From: Modicisalibacter xianhensis | Lineage (GTDB): Bacteria; Pseudomonadota; Gammaproteobacteria; Pseudomonadales; Halomonadaceae | Direction: 5' to 3' | NCBI RefSeq assembly: GCF_900113605.1 | Contig: NZ_FOPY01000005.1 | Location: 186,001-250,000 of the forward strand | DNA: 64,000 nt | Part shown: positions 34,123 through 46,119 of the stretch, piece by piece | Position numbering within the stretch: position 1 is the first letter of the stretch | Layout of the letters: each line of letters starts with the position of its first letter | Translations under genes and position numbers: made by a program | The notes under the pieces: model-generated | The model's database searches: none | Told to the model about the DNA's origin: nothing | What the model saw: only the letters and a program-made list of their open reading frames with translations

Positions 34123-35673
34123 TTACTTGCGCGCGTCGGCCGGCTCGGGCCGGGTGAGGTGGGTGGTTGACGATGTCTGGCGGCCCTTCAAGTAGTCGGC
34201 CAGGTACTGCCGCTGGGCCTCGCGCAACCGCAGCCCCAGCTTGGTACGCCGCCACAGGACATCCTGGGCATCACGGGCCCACTCGTGATCCATCAGGTAA
34301 TCGACCTCCGCCCGAGTCAGCCCGGCACCGAAATCCTCGCCCAGTTCGTCGACCGAGCGCTTGCCCGCCAGGAAGCGCTCGCACAGACAGCCGTAGCTGG
34401 AAGCGAAGCGTTCGGCCCGGGCTCGCCCAAGGAAGGGATAGCGCTGCACCAGGGTATCGGCATAGGCCAGTCGCCCCGGAATGTCACCACCCGGCAGGCG
34501 GGCCTCGCCGGTCCAGGGGCTGCCCATGGCAGGAAAATCCGGCGACAACTGTGACAGTGCCGCCTCGGCAAGCTTGCGATAGGTGGTGATCTTGCCGCCG
34601 AAGACCGACAGCATCGGGGCTCCCAGCCCTTCCTTGCCCCGGTCCAGGTTCAGTGTGTAGTCGCGAGTCATCGCCGAAGGATTGTCGGATTCGTCGTCAC
34701 AGAGCGGACGCACTCCGGCATAGCTCGCCACGATATCGTCCCGTGTGACAGGGTCGCGAAAGTGCTCGTTGACTACATCGAGCAGGTAGTCGATCTCGGC
34801 ATCGCTGATGGCGATGTCGGCCGGATCGCCCTGATAGCCGATATCCGTGGTACCGACCAGGCTATAGTCCTGCTCATAGGGCAGCACGAAGACGATGCGG
34901 TTGTCGCGGTTCTGCAGGATATAGGCACGTTCGTCGGCGTTGATGCGGCGGGTGATGAGATGACTGCCCTTGATCATGTTGATGGCGTAGCGAGACGAGC
35001 GCCGGGTTTGGCCGCGAATGAACGACTCGACCCAGGGGCCGGCGGCATTGATCAACGCCCGTGCGCGGCGCATGTGGACCCTTCCACTGGCGAGGTCTTC
35101 GAGGCTGATTTCCCAGATGCCATCCTTTTCGGTTGCCCCGGTGCAGCGTGTGCGAACCAGAATCTCCGCGCCCGCTTCACGGGCCTGAATCGCATTGAGT
35201 ATTACCAGGCGCGCATCGTCGACCCAGCAGTCGGAGTATTCGAACCCCTTGCGAATCCCCGGTTTCAGCGGGCTCTCCGCGTCGAAGCGTAGCGCTCGTG
35301 CCCCCGGCAGGTCGTTGCGACGGCTCAGGTGGTCATAAAGGAACAGGCCGGCCCGCAGCATCCATGCCGGACGCAGATGGGATTGGTACGGCAGGATGAA
35401 ACGCAGTGGCCAGACGATATGCGGGGCCTTCTTCATCAGCACCTCGCGCTCGCGAAGCGCCTCGCGAACCAGGCGAAACTCGTAATACTCCAGATACCGC
35501 AATCCGCCATGGATCAGTTTGCTGGACGCAGAGGACGTGGCACCGGCGAGGTCGCCCTGTTCGCAGAGCCCCACGCTCAGGCCGCGCCCTGCCGCATCGT
35601 TGGCGATGCCGCTGCCATTGATACCGCCTCCGATGACGAAAAGGTCGAGGATGTCCGTTCGTTGCGAGTTCAT
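34123..35673 (-). CDS. glpD: Aerobic glycerol-3-phosphate dehydrogenase
   Basis: GlpD is a membrane-associated FAD enzyme that oxidises sn-glycerol 3-phosphate to dihydroxyacetone phosphate and passes electrons to quinone. The 516-aa length is typical. The N-terminal FAD loop LFVIGGGINGSGIANDAAGRG and GDLAGATSSASSKLIHGGLRYLEYYEF are diagnostic, with TDIGYQGDPADIAISDAEIDYLL and FGGKITTYRKLAE further along. The start ATG at 35673 (MNSQRTDILD) is preferred over upstream codons. A GlpR-type operator lies 60-77 bp upstream and the glpR stop is 130 bp away. Confidence 0.96.
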   Translation of the reverse strand: MNSQRTDILDLFVIGGGINGSGIANDAAGRGLSVGLCEQGDLAGATSSASSKLIHGGLRYLEYYEFRLVREALREREVLMKKAPHIVWPLRFILPYQSHLRPAWMLRAGLFLYDHLSRRNDLPGARALRFDAESPLKPGIRKGFEYSDCWVDDARLVILNAIQAREAGAEILVRTRCTGATEKDGIWEISLEDLASGRVHMRRARALINAAGPWVESFIRGQTRRSSRYAINMIKGSHLITRRINADERAYILQNRDNRIVFVLPYEQDYSLVGTTDIGYQGDPADIAISDAEIDYLLDVVNEHFRDPVTRDDIVASYAGVRPLCDDESDNPSAMTRDYTLNLDRGKEGLGAPMLSVFGGKITTYRKLAEAALSQLSPDFPAMGSPWTGEARLPGGDIPGRLAYADTLVQRYPFLGRARAERFASSYGCLCERFLAGKRSVDELGEDFGAGLTRAEVDYLMDHEWARDAQDVLWRRTKLGLRLREAQRQYLADYLKGRQTSSTTHLTRPEPADARK

Positions 35674-35732
35674 GAGTCGCTCCGCTGAGGTCGCGGACCA
35701 GGGAGGCCATCCGTCCCCTGGCTCGCCGAGCA

Positions 35733-35750
35733 TGTTCCTTAACGAACATA
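35733..35750. promoter_or_regulatory. GlpR operator in front of glpD
   Basis: ATGTTCCTTAACGAACAT is a palindrome with one mismatch to the E. coli GlpR half-site pattern ATGTTCG-WTAW-CGAACAT. A further half-site CGAACAT lies at 35765-35771. The place, between glpR and glpD, fits repression of glpD. Confidence 0.72.
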
Positions 35751-35803
35751 AACGACGCAAAAACGAACATCAAGCGAAAACTACATCAGCGACGTCCACC
35801 GCC

Positions 35804-36568
35804 TCATTCGGCGATGTGCAACTCGACGTCATGGGCGCGCATCAACTCCTGAACCGGTTGCGGCGGCTCGCGATCAGTGAACAGCGCATCGACCTGACTG
35901 AGGTTGCCCTGGCGCACCACGGCATTGCGCGAGAACTTGGAATGATCGGCGGCGAGCAACACCTGACGCGAATTCTCGATGATCGCCTGGGCGACGCGCA
36001 CTTCCTGATAGTCGAACTCAAGCAGCGAGCCGTCGTCGTCGATCCCGCTGATCCCGATGATGCCGAAGTCGACCTTGAACTGACGGATGAAGTCGATGGT
36101 GGCTTCACCGATGATACCGCCGTCACGGGAGCGCACCACACCGCCGGCGACGATGATGTTGAAGTCTTCCTTGCGCTGCAGGATGGCGGCAACGTTGAGA
36201 TTGTTGGTGATCACCTCCAGGCCACGATGATCGAGCAGCGCCTCGGCAGCCAGCTCGGTGGTCGTGCCGATATTGATGAACAGCGAACTGTGATCGGGAA
36301 TATGCTCGGCCACACAGCGGGCAATGCGTTGCTTGGCTTCGAGATTGAGCGTCTTGCGGGTGCTGTAGGAGGCATTGACGGTACTCGAGTCGACCAGGCC
36401 CGCCCCGCCATGGACCCGGCGTATCAGGTTGTCCTCGGCAAGCTGGTTGAGGTCGCGGCGGATGGTCTGCGGCGTGACGTCGAAATGTTTCGTCAACTGC
36501 TCGATGGACGCATACCCCTGGCGCTTGATCAACTCGAGGATGGACGTATGGCGGTGATGCTGAGACAT
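35804..36568 (-). CDS. glpR: Glycerol-3-phosphate regulon repressor (DeoR family)
   Basis: This is a DeoR-family repressor (254 aa). The N-terminal HTH reads [47 protein letters not shown] (residues 10-56), followed by the sugar-phosphate isomerase-like effector domain with [14 protein letters not shown] and [18 protein letters not shown]. Context between glpD and glpK identifies it as GlpR, which releases DNA when glycerol 3-phosphate accumulates. The ATG at 36568 ([14 protein letters not shown]) is the conserved start. It is divergent from glpK across 311 bp containing a GlpR-type site. Confidence 0.94.
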   Translation of the reverse strand: MSQHHRHTSILELIKRQGYASIEQLTKHFDVTPQTIRRDLNQLAEDNLIRRVHGGAGLVDSSTVNASYSTRKTLNLEAKQRIARCVAEHIPDHSSLFINIGTTTELAAEALLDHRGLEVITNNLNVAAILQRKEDFNIIVAGGVVRSRDGGIIGEATIDFIRQFKVDFGIIGISGIDDDGSLLEFDYQEVRVAQAIIENSRQVLLAADHSKFSRNAVVRQGNLSQVDALFTDREPPQPVQELMRAHDVELHIAE

Positions 36569-38379
<1,811 letters not shown>

Positions 38380-38388
38380 GGAGAGCGC

Positions 38389-41199
38389 CTAGTGCGCCTC
38401 GTCCCAGTTTTCCCCGGCTTCCGCTTCCACGATGAGCGGCACGCGTAGCTCGGCAGCGTTCTGCATGCGCTGCTTGACTGCACCGATAAAGTCCTCGACC
38501 TGTGACTCGCGGACCTCGAAGACCAGTTCGTCGTGTACCTGCATGACCATCCAGGCATCGAATTCTGCGTCGCCTTCGCGCGGGTTGAGCCAGGCATCGA
38601 CATCGATCATCGCCCGCTTGATGATGTCGGCGGCAGTGCCCTGCATCGGCGCATTGATCGCAGTGCGCTCGGCGGCCTGGCGGCGGGCATGCTGCCGGGA
38701 ATTGATTTCAGGCAGGTACAGCCGGCGTCCGAACACGGTCTCGACGAAACCATCGTCGGCAGCCTGCGAGCGGGTATCGTTCATGAAGCGCGCCACGCCC
38801 GGGTAACGATCGAAGTAGCGATCGATGTAGATCTGCGCCTGGTTGCGCTCGACCCGGAGCTGCCTGCTCAGTCCCCAGGCACTCATGCCATAGATCAGGC
38901 CGAAGTTGATGGCCTTGGCACTGCGCCGTTGATCCGGCAGGACGTGGTCCAGCGCCACGCCGAACACTTCGGCGGCGGTAGCGGTGTGGATATCGCGCTC
39001 CTCGGCGAAGGCCTCCAGCAGGCCCTTGTCCTCGGACAGGTGCGCCATGATGCGCAGCTCGATCTGCGAATAATCCGCGGCGACGATGCGGTAGCCCGGC
39101 CGGGCGACGAAGGCCTGGCGAATCTTGCGTCCCTCGTCGGTGCGGATCGGAATGTTCTGCAAGTTGGGGTCGCTCGAAGACAGCCGGCCGGTAGCGGTCA
39201 CCGCCTGGTGATAGCTGGTATGGATGCGCCCGGTGGTCCTGTTGACCAGTAGCGGCAGCTTGTCGGTGTAGGTCGACTTGAGCTTGGTCAGCCCACGGTG
39301 GGCCATGATCACCTTGGGTAGCGGGTAATCCAGCGCCAGCTCCTCGAGCACCGCCTCGGCAGTGGACGGCGCCCCCTTGGGCGTCTTCTTGATCACCGGG
39401 ATCTTCTGTTCCTCGAAGAGGATGTCGCAGAGCTGCTTGGGCGAGCCCAGGTTGAACTCGCGCCCGGCAATGTCGAAGGCTTCCTTTTCCAGCTCGCGGA
39501 TGCGCGCCTCGAGTTCCTGGCTCTGGCGGTGCAGCCGCTCGGCATCGAGCGCCACGCCGGTTCGCTCCATGCGCGAGAGCACCGGAATCATGGGACGTTC
39601 GATGGTGTCCAGCACCTCGGCGAGCCGGCCTTCGGCCTCGACGCGCGGACGCAGCTCGCGATGCAGGCGCAGGGTGACGTCGACGTCCTCGCAGGCGTAG
39701 GGTACGGCCTGCTCGAGGGCGATCTGGTTGAAGGTCAGTTGCTTGGTGCCCTTGCCGGCGATCTCCTCGAAGGTGATGGTTTTCTCACCCAGGTATTTGA
39801 GCGCCAGCGAGTCCATGTCGTGGCGTGTGGCCGTGGAGTTGAGCACGTAGGACTCGAGCATGGTGTCGGTCAGCGCGCCCGCCACACGGATGTCGTAACG
39901 TGCCAGCACGGAAATGTCGTACTTGAGGTTCTGGCCGATCTTGCCCTTGGCAGGGTCCTCGAGCAGTGGCTTGAGCGTGGCGAGCACGGCGTCGCGCGAG
40001 AGCTGTGCGGGCGCATCCAGGTAATCATGGGCCAGCGGAATATAGGCCGCCTCGCCGGGCTCCAGTGACAGTCCGATGCCGACGATCTCGGCCTCCATGT
40101 AGTTGAGGCTGTTGGTCTCGAGATCGAAGCAGAACGTTTCGGCGCTTTCGAGGCGGGCCAGCCAGGCATCGAAGTCGTCCTGTTCGAGCAGGGTATGGTC
40201 GTGACGAGCCGGTTTGGCCAGCGCAGCCGGCTCATCCACGGCGTCCTCGCCTGCCGCCGCCGAAGCGCTCGCCGGCGCATTGCCCGCTGATGCTCCGCCA
40301 GCCACGTCATCGACGCCCTTGTCCTGACCGGCCAGCAGTTCGGAGAGCCAGGCCTTGAATTCGAGCTCGCGATAGAGCTCGAGCAGCGCCTCGCGATCAG
40401 GGTGCGCGATATCCAGATCGCCCAGCCCCACCGGCAGTTCGCAATCGGTCTTGATGGTCGCCAGCCGGTACGACAGGTAGGCCTGCTCGCGATGTTCGTC
40501 GAGCTTCTTGGGCAGCGACTTGGCGCCGCGAATGCTCAGAGTGGTGACCTTGTCGAGATCGGCATAGATGGCATCGAGCCCTCCGATGCCCTGCAGCAGG
40601 CCCAGGGCGGTCTTCTCGCCAACCCCGGGCACGCCCGGGATGTTGTCGACCTTGTCGCCCATCAAGGCCAGGAAGTCGATGATCAACTCCGGCGGCAGGC
40701 CGAACTTGGCATTGACACCCTCGATGTCGAGCGTCTCGTTCTTCATGGTGTTGACGAGGGTGATATGGCCGTTGACCAGCTGCGCCATGTCCTTGTCACC
40801 GGTGGAAATCACTGCATCGCGGCCGGCCTCGGTGGCGTGGCGCGCCAGGGTGCCGATCACGTCGTCGGCCTCGACTCCTTCCACGCACAGCAACGGCAGG
40901 CCCAGCGCCCGCACGCACGCATGCAACGGCTCGACCTGCTCGCGCAGGTCGTCGGGCATCGGCGGCCGGTGCGCCTTGTACTGCTCGAAGAGCTCGTCAC
41001 GGAACGTCTTGCCCTTGGCGTCGAAAACCACCGCCATGGGACTGTCAGGATATTGCTTGATCAGACTCTTGAGCATGTTGAGCACGCCCTTGACCGCCCC
41101 GGTGGGCTTGCCCTTGGAGGTGGTCAGCGGCGGCAGGGCATGAAAGGCCCGATAGAGATACGAGGAACCGTCGACGAGAACGATGGGGGTATCGGCCAT
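38389..41199 (-). CDS. polA: DNA polymerase I
   Basis: PolA performs gap filling, Okazaki primer removal and repair. The 936-aa protein has all three domains: 5'-3' exonuclease (about 1-290; [48 protein letters not shown]); an Ala/Gly-rich linker (about 300-335); an active 3'-5' proofreading domain with intact DxE in [10 protein letters not shown]; and the polymerase (about 540-936) with motif [18 protein letters not shown], the O-helix around [20 protein letters not shown] and motif [10 protein letters not shown]. It is convergent with glpK, 9 bp apart. Confidence 0.98.
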   Translation of the reverse strand: MADTPIVLVDGSSYLYRAFHALPPLTTSKGKPTGAVKGVLNMLKSLIKQYPDSPMAVVFDAKGKTFRDELFEQYKAHRPPMPDDLREQVEPLHACVRALGLPLLCVEGVEADDVIGTLARHATEAGRDAVISTGDKDMAQLVNGHITLVNTMKNETLDIEGVNAKFGLPPELIIDFLALMGDKVDNIPGVPGVGEKTALGLLQGIGGLDAIYADLDKVTTLSIRGAKSLPKKLDEHREQAYLSYRLATIKTDCELPVGLGDLDIAHPDREALLELYRELEFKAWLSELLAGQDKGVDDVAGGASAGNAPASASAAAGEDAVDEPAALAKPARHDHTLLEQDDFDAWLARLESAETFCFDLETNSLNYMEAEIVGIGLSLEPGEAAYIPLAHDYLDAPAQLSRDAVLATLKPLLEDPAKGKIGQNLKYDISVLARYDIRVAGALTDTMLESYVLNSTATRHDMDSLALKYLGEKTITFEEIAGKGTKQLTFNQIALEQAVPYACEDVDVTLRLHRELRPRVEAEGRLAEVLDTIERPMIPVLSRMERTGVALDAERLHRQSQELEARIRELEKEAFDIAGREFNLGSPKQLCDILFEEQKIPVIKKTPKGAPSTAEAVLEELALDYPLPKVIMAHRGLTKLKSTYTDKLPLLVNRTTGRIHTSYHQAVTATGRLSSSDPNLQNIPIRTDEGRKIRQAFVARPGYRIVAADYSQIELRIMAHLSEDKGLLEAFAEERDIHTATAAEVFGVALDHVLPDQRRSAKAINFGLIYGMSAWGLSRQLRVERNQAQIYIDRYFDRYPGVARFMNDTRSQAADDGFVETVFGRRLYLPEINSRQHARRQAAERTAINAPMQGTAADIIKRAMIDVDAWLNPREGDAEFDAWMVMQVHDELVFEVRESQVEDFIGAVKQRMQNAAELRVPLIVEAEAGENWDEAH

Positions 41200-41324
41200 G
41201 GATAAGGCATCCCTGGGAAACGAAAGACAGACGATGCCCCCATGATACGCAAGCTGGCGAGGAGCGTCAGTCGCCGTTGGCGGATAAGCCGCTAGACTGC
41301 AGTCATGCCGTCAGGGAGGAACGG

Positions 41325-42539
41325 ATGAGTTACCGCCGCCTGTTGAGGGAACGTCGCGGCTTGCTGGGCATTGCCTTTCTTGCCGTATTTTCGGGCAATC
41401 TTGGTCAGAGCTTCTTCGTCGGGCTGTTCCAGCGCCCGCTTACCCAGCACCTGGAAATTGGCGCGGGCACCTTCGGTATGCTGTATTCGCTGGTTTCGCT
41501 CGTTGCCGGGTTCATTGTCCTGCGTATGGGGCCCAGTCTCGACTGGGTGCCGCCCCGGCGCTTTGCGTTGGCGGTACTCATCGGGCTGATCGCCGGCGTA
41601 CTGTTGATGACACTGTCGCCCTGGCTGGTAGCTGCCGCGCTGGGGCTGGGACTGGTCAGGCTGTGCGGCCAGGGCCTGATGGTCCACCTTGGTTTCACCT
41701 TGGCCGGTCGCGAGTTCGGCGACCAGCGCGGCCAGGCGGTGGGCGTGGCCAGCCTGGGCATGCCGCTGGGTGAGATTCTGCTGACACCGTTCGTGGCACT
41801 GCTGCTGGTGTGGCTGGGCTGGCGTGAAGCCTGGTGGCTGCTTGCGCTGGTTCTGATTGTGGTCTGGCTGTCGCTGATGGCCCGAATCAGTTGGCCGACA
41901 GCTCCCCAGTCGCCCACCGACGATATCGGGACACCGGCGGTACGCCCGCTGCGAGATGCACGCTTCTGGCGATTGTTGCCGCTGCTCATGGTGCTGCCTG
42001 TCACCATGACCGGCATCTTTCTCTACCAGGCGCAGATGACCGACGACCTGGGTGCAGCGGCGGCGACCTACGCGCTGGCCCTGGCCGGCAAGGGCGTGGC
42101 ACGCCTGCCCGGCGCGCTGATGGGCGGACATTGGGTCGATCGTCTGGGTGGGCGTCGCCTGGGACGATGGTACCAGCTGCCCTTCGCACTGGCGCTGGTC
42201 ATGGCCTTGGCCATGGGCGGCGACATTGCTATCTGGGCGCTGATGCTGGGCGGCGGCCTGGTGGTCGGCATGCAGGAGCCGGTCGCCAACAGCCTGCTGG
42301 TCAGCCTGTGGGGCAGCGAGCACCTGGGGCGCGCCCGGGCTGCCCTGAGCGCCAGCATCGTGTTCGCCACCGGGCTGTCGCCCGCGGTGTTCGGTATCCT
42401 GCTCGATGTGGGCACGGACTTCGCGATCCTGCTCGGCGGCATGCTGGCCTTGCTTGTCGGCAGTTGGCTGCTCGCACAAGGTACGCTGGCCGAGGTGCTG
42501 CGCCAGCCCTCGCCCGCGAAGCGGCCGCGCCTGTCCTGA
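41325..42539 (+). CDS. MFS transporter
   Basis: This 404-aa major facilitator has about 12 TM helices (LLGIAFLAVFSGNLGQSFFVGLF is TM1) and a central cytoplasmic loop near residues 195-215 (WPTAPQSPTDDIGTPAV). A motif-A-like loop, GHWVDRLGGRRLGRW, follows TM8. It resembles a family of small-molecule MFS proteins common beside polA in halomonads and pseudomonads, but I cannot assign a substrate. ATG 41325 follows GGAGGA. It is divergent from polA, separated by 125 bp. Confidence 0.87.
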   Translation: MSYRRLLRERRGLLGIAFLAVFSGNLGQSFFVGLFQRPLTQHLEIGAGTFGMLYSLVSLVAGFIVLRMGPSLDWVPPRRFALAVLIGLIAGVLLMTLSPWLVAAALGLGLVRLCGQGLMVHLGFTLAGREFGDQRGQAVGVASLGMPLGEILLTPFVALLLVWLGWREAWWLLALVLIVVWLSLMARISWPTAPQSPTDDIGTPAVRPLRDARFWRLLPLLMVLPVTMTGIFLYQAQMTDDLGAAAATYALALAGKGVARLPGALMGGHWVDRLGGRRLGRWYQLPFALALVMALAMGGDIAIWALMLGGGLVVGMQEPVANSLLVSLWGSEHLGRARAALSASIVFATGLSPAVFGILLDVGTDFAILLGGMLALLVGSWLLAQGTLAEVLRQPSPAKRPRLS

Positions 42540-42671
42540 GCGGCCATTCAAGTCGCGGTAACCAACGCCTAGTTCTATTGCCGCGGCGCAATTGTCGCAG
42601 TGAGTGCAAGCCCACCGAATTTGCGCATACACTGCCAGTATCATGTCGATCGAAGCCGCTCGGAGGTGGTC

Positions 42672-42962
42672 ATGAACGTGTTCCGTCCCGCCCAGGCCGT
42701 GTTGCTCGGCCTCATTCTGCTGGGTTCCCCGCTGCTGGTCCTGGCGCAACAGGACAATTCCGTCCAGCCCGATATCACCGTCCGCCAGGAAGAGGACCGC
42801 ACCGTGCGTGAGTATCGTGTCAACGGCCAGCTCTACGCCATCGAGATCAAGCCCAAGGTCGGCCCGTCCTATTTCCTGGTCGATGAAGATGGCGACGGGG
42901 ACTTCCGACGCAGCAACAACGAACGCATTGCCATTCCCAGCTGGGTGCTGATCTCCTGGTAG
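42672..42962 (+). CDS. DUF2782 periplasmic protein
   Basis: This 96-aa exported protein has a signal peptide (MNVFRPAQAVLLGLILLGSPLLVLA, about 25 residues) and the DUF2782 domain PDITVRQEEDRTVREYRVNGQLYAIEIKP. The gene is conserved between polA and thrB in Pseudomonas and relatives, as here. The ending FFRRSNN-like DFRRSNNERIAIPSWVLISW matches the family. The function is unknown. CGGAGG precedes the ATG at 42672. Confidence 0.9.
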   Translation: MNVFRPAQAVLLGLILLGSPLLVLAQQDNSVQPDITVRQEEDRTVREYRVNGQLYAIEIKPKVGPSYFLVDEDGDGDFRRSNNERIAIPSWVLISW

Positions 42963-43064
42963 GCCAGCAAGCCGGCTTTTTCCGGGCCGGCATCGACGAC
43001 GCCCCTGCAAGGTCGGGCGGCAAGCCGCTACAATAGCGCGCTTGAACCTCAGGGCGAGAACAAC

Positions 43065-44015
43065 ATGGCCGTATTCACTCCGCTGAACGACGCTCAGGTG
43101 TCCGGCTTCCTCGAGCGCTTCGATGTGGGCAGCCTGGACACTTTCGAAGGGGTTGCCAGCGGCACCGAGAACACCACCTACTTCGTCACCACCGACCGCC
43201 AATCGCTGGTGTTGACGCTGTTCGAACAGGGGGAGCACGACGAATTGCCGTTCTTCGTCGACTTGCTCGATTACCTGGCCGAGCATCGCCTGCCGGTACC
43301 CGGGCCGGTCCATGACCGCCAAGGCATTGCCTTGCAGAGCCTGGCCGGCAAGCCGGCACTGCTGTTCCCGCGCCTGCCGGGCAAGTCCCCCAAGCAGCCC
43401 AACCTGGCCCAGTGCGAAGCGCTGGGCGACGCGCTGGGACGCATGCACTTCATTGCACAGCGCTTCGAGGGCCATCGCCCCAACCCTCGCGACCTGCACT
43501 GGCTATTGGCAACTCACCATCAGGTGCTGGGCTATCTCTCGCCGGAGGATCAGGCCCTGATGGGCGACGAGATCGATACCTACCAGGGCGCCTTCGAAAA
43601 TGCCGATTCCCTGCCGCAGGGCGCGATCCACGGCGATCTGTTCCGTGACAATACGCTGTTCGACGGCGACCGCCTGGGGGGGATCATCGATTTCTACAAT
43701 GGCTGCACCGGAGATCTGCTGTTCGACCTGGCGATCGTGATCAACGACTGGGCCAGCGACACAGACGGCAGTCTCAACCGCGAGCGCCACGACGCCCTGC
43801 TGCGTGCCTATCTGGCACGGCGTCCGTTGACCGCGAGCGAACGCCAGTGCTGGCCGCTGATGCTGCGCATGACCGCGCTGCGCTACTGGCTGTCACGCCT
43901 GCTGGTGGTGTACGTCGATCCACCGGCCCATGAGCTGACGCCGCACGATCCCGAGCAGTTCCGCACCATTCTCGTACGCCGTATCGCCGAGGGTGCCCTG
44001 CCACTGCCGGGCTAG
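43065..44015 (+). CDS. thrB: Homoserine kinase, Pseudomonas type (APH fold)
   Basis: This enzyme phosphorylates homoserine in threonine synthesis. It is the aminoglycoside-phosphotransferase-fold form (316 aa), unrelated to the GHMP-type ThrB of E. coli. The nucleotide region is VASGTENTTYFVTT; the catalytic loop is IHGDLFRDNTLF with D as base, and the metal site GGIIDFYNG follows. Its position after DUF2782 and polA matches Pseudomonas. A terminator follows at 44084. Confidence 0.95.
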   Translation: MAVFTPLNDAQVSGFLERFDVGSLDTFEGVASGTENTTYFVTTDRQSLVLTLFEQGEHDELPFFVDLLDYLAEHRLPVPGPVHDRQGIALQSLAGKPALLFPRLPGKSPKQPNLAQCEALGDALGRMHFIAQRFEGHRPNPRDLHWLLATHHQVLGYLSPEDQALMGDEIDTYQGAFENADSLPQGAIHGDLFRDNTLFDGDRLGGIIDFYNGCTGDLLFDLAIVINDWASDTDGSLNRERHDALLRAYLARRPLTASERQCWPLMLRMTALRYWLSRLLVVYVDPPAHELTPHDPEQFRTILVRRIAEGALPLPG

Positions 44016-44083
44016 ACGATTTTTACCCCGGGTCTCGATGCATTAGGCTCTAGGACAGTATTCCGCTAGTCATGGAATGACAC

Positions 44084-44109
44084 GGGCCGCATAATGCGGC
44101 CCCGTTTTT
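44084..44109 (+). terminator. Rho-independent terminator after thrB
   Basis: The stem GGGCCGCA/TGCGGCCC with a TAA loop (44084-44102) is followed by CG and TTTTT. It separates thrB from speA, whose ATG is 33 bp downstream. Confidence 0.82.
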
Positions 44110-44141
44110 CGACCCGGAAAAACCGCGCAGGAGAGAGCGCC

Positions 44142-46046
44142 ATGAATTCACCCGCCGCCAAGGCACGTCGCACGTACAACATCGACCAATGGGGCAGTGG
44201 CTACTTCGACGTCGACGATCAGGGACATACCGTGGTCCGCCCCCTGGGTAGCGAGACAGAAGGCCCGGCGCTTCCTCTCGATGCACTGGTCGACCAGGTT
44301 CGCGCAGCTGGCCTGCGCCTGCCGGTGCTGGTTCGCTTCACCGACATCCTGCACGACCGTGTCGAGCAACTGTGTGCCGCCTTCGACATCGCCATGCAGG
44401 AAGAGGCCTACAAGGGGGGCTACACCGCGGTCTACCCCATCAAGGTCAACCAGCAGCGTCGCGTGGTCGAGGAGATTCTCGCCACCCAGGAACGCGGCCA
44501 CGGTCGTGTCGGCCTGGAAGCCGGCAGCAAGCCTGAATTGCTGGCCGTACTCGCCCTGTCCGCCGACGGCTCGTCGCTGATCGTCTGCAATGGCTACAAG
44601 GACCGCGAGTACGTTCGCCTGGCGCTGATGGGCGAAAAGCTCGGCCATCGGGTCTATCTGGTGGTGGAGAAGTTCTCGGAACTCAACCTGATCCTCGAGG
44701 AAGCCCAGCGTCTCGGCGTCACGCCGCGCATTGGCCTGCGCGCCCGCCTGGCCTCGGTCGGCAAGGGCAAATGGCAGGACTCCGGGGGCGAGAAGTCCAA
44801 GTTCGGCCTGACCGCCTCGCAGGTCCTCGCCGTAGTCGAGCGGCTACGCGATGCCGATGCCCTGGACAGCCTGCAATTGGTCCACTTCCACCTCGGCTCG
44901 CAGATTGCCAACATTCGCGATATCCAGCGCGGCCTGCGCGAGTGCGCGCGCTTCTACCAGAGCCTGCGCGAGATGGGCGCGCCGATCGATACCGTCGATG
45001 TCGGTGGGGGCCTCGGTGTGGATTACGAAGGCACTCGCTCACGCAGCTTCTGCTCGATCAACTACTCGATGCGCGAGTATGCCAGCAACGTAGTGTGGGC
45101 GTTCAGCCAGGCCTGCGAGGCCGAAGGCATTCCCCATCCGCACCTGATCTCCGAGTCGGGCCGGGCGTTGACAGCCCATCACGCGGTGCTGATCACCAAC
45201 GTCATCGACGAGGAGCGCATCGGTGAAACGGCACCGGCGCGTCGCCGCGCCGAGGACGATCCTCAGGTCGACGAGTTATGGCGCGTCTATGACCGTCTCG
45301 AGACCATGCGCGAGCCGCGCGGTCAGGTTGAGGCGTATCACGACCTGGTCCAGGCGATCGGCGAGTTGCAGGAGCGCTTCGTGATGGGCATGGCCGACTT
45401 CGACGCCCGCGCCGAAGGCGAGTCGGTCTACTTCGCCGCCTGCCAGCGCCTGCGCTCGCGGCTCGACAGCCGTAACCGCGCCCACCGCGACATTGCCGAC
45501 GAACTGGCCGAGAAGCTGGCCGACAAGCTGTTCGTCAATTTCTCGCTGTTCCAGTCGGTCCCCGACGTATGGGGCATCAAGCAGGTCTTCCCGGTGCTGC
45601 CATTGAGCGGGCTGGACCGCGACCCGACCCGACGTGGCGTAATCCAGGACATCACCTGCGACTCGGACGGCCGCATCGACAACTATGTCGACGGACAGGG
45701 GCTGGAGACGACCCTGCCGTTGCCGGAGTGGGACGATGACGACGACAAGCTGCTGGGCATGTTCCTGGTCGGTGCCTACCAGGAAATCCTCGGCGACCTG
45801 CACAACCTGTTCGGCGATACCGACTCGGTGGATGCTGCACTCGACGGGGATGGGCAGTGGCGCTTGAGCAATCTGCAGCATGGCGACAGTGTCGGTGACG
45901 TGCTGCGTTACGTGAACTTCGATGCCGGCGTACTACGTGAGCGTCTCAAGGCTCAACTCGACGCCAGCGACCTGAGTCGCGACGAGCATGCCGAGTTTCT
46001 CGACGATCTGGCTGCCGGCCTGGAGGGCTACACCTACCTGGAGTGA
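44142..46046 (+). CDS. speA: Biosynthetic arginine decarboxylase
   Basis: SpeA makes agmatine from arginine (PLP-dependent, alanine-racemase fold) for putrescine synthesis. The 634-aa protein has the PLP-lysine segment TAVYPIKVNQQRRVVEEI, EAGSKPELLAVLAL, HFHLGSQIANIRDIQRGL, VDVGGGLGVDYEGTRS and a C-terminal four-helix part with VFPVLPLSGLDRDPTRRGVIQDITCDSDG. The ATG at 44142 follows AGGAGA. No agmatine hydrolase is nearby. Confidence 0.96.
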   Translation: MNSPAAKARRTYNIDQWGSGYFDVDDQGHTVVRPLGSETEGPALPLDALVDQVRAAGLRLPVLVRFTDILHDRVEQLCAAFDIAMQEEAYKGGYTAVYPIKVNQQRRVVEEILATQERGHGRVGLEAGSKPELLAVLALSADGSSLIVCNGYKDREYVRLALMGEKLGHRVYLVVEKFSELNLILEEAQRLGVTPRIGLRARLASVGKGKWQDSGGEKSKFGLTASQVLAVVERLRDADALDSLQLVHFHLGSQIANIRDIQRGLRECARFYQSLREMGAPIDTVDVGGGLGVDYEGTRSRSFCSINYSMREYASNVVWAFSQACEAEGIPHPHLISESGRALTAHHAVLITNVIDEERIGETAPARRRAEDDPQVDELWRVYDRLETMREPRGQVEAYHDLVQAIGELQERFVMGMADFDARAEGESVYFAACQRLRSRLDSRNRAHRDIADELAEKLADKLFVNFSLFQSVPDVWGIKQVFPVLPLSGLDRDPTRRGVIQDITCDSDGRIDNYVDGQGLETTLPLPEWDDDDDKLLGMFLVGAYQEILGDLHNLFGDTDSVDAALDGDGQWRLSNLQHGDSVGDVLRYVNFDAGVLRERLKAQLDASDLSRDEHAEFLDDLAAGLEGYTYLE

Positions 46047-46070
46047 TGGCTAGCCGACGACGACCTGACC

Positions 46071-46094
46071 AGCGCCGCCCATCCGGGCGGCGCT
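46071..46094. terminator. Hairpin between speA and the FAH gene
   Basis: Perfect 10-bp arms AGCGCCGCCC/GGGCGGCGCT enclose 4 bases, between the convergent speA and FAH genes. There is no T run on either strand (GGCGTTT follows on plus), so termination would be inefficient or Rho-assisted. Confidence 0.45.
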
Positions 46095-46119
46095 GGCGTT
46101 TGGCGATGTGGCCTGGACG

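Noticed and set aside
41292-43499. A 735-codon open frame on the minus strand
   Set aside because: It lies opposite the MFS, DUF2782 and thrB genes, all of which have clear family signatures, and its product is Gln/His/Arg-rich low-complexity sequence.
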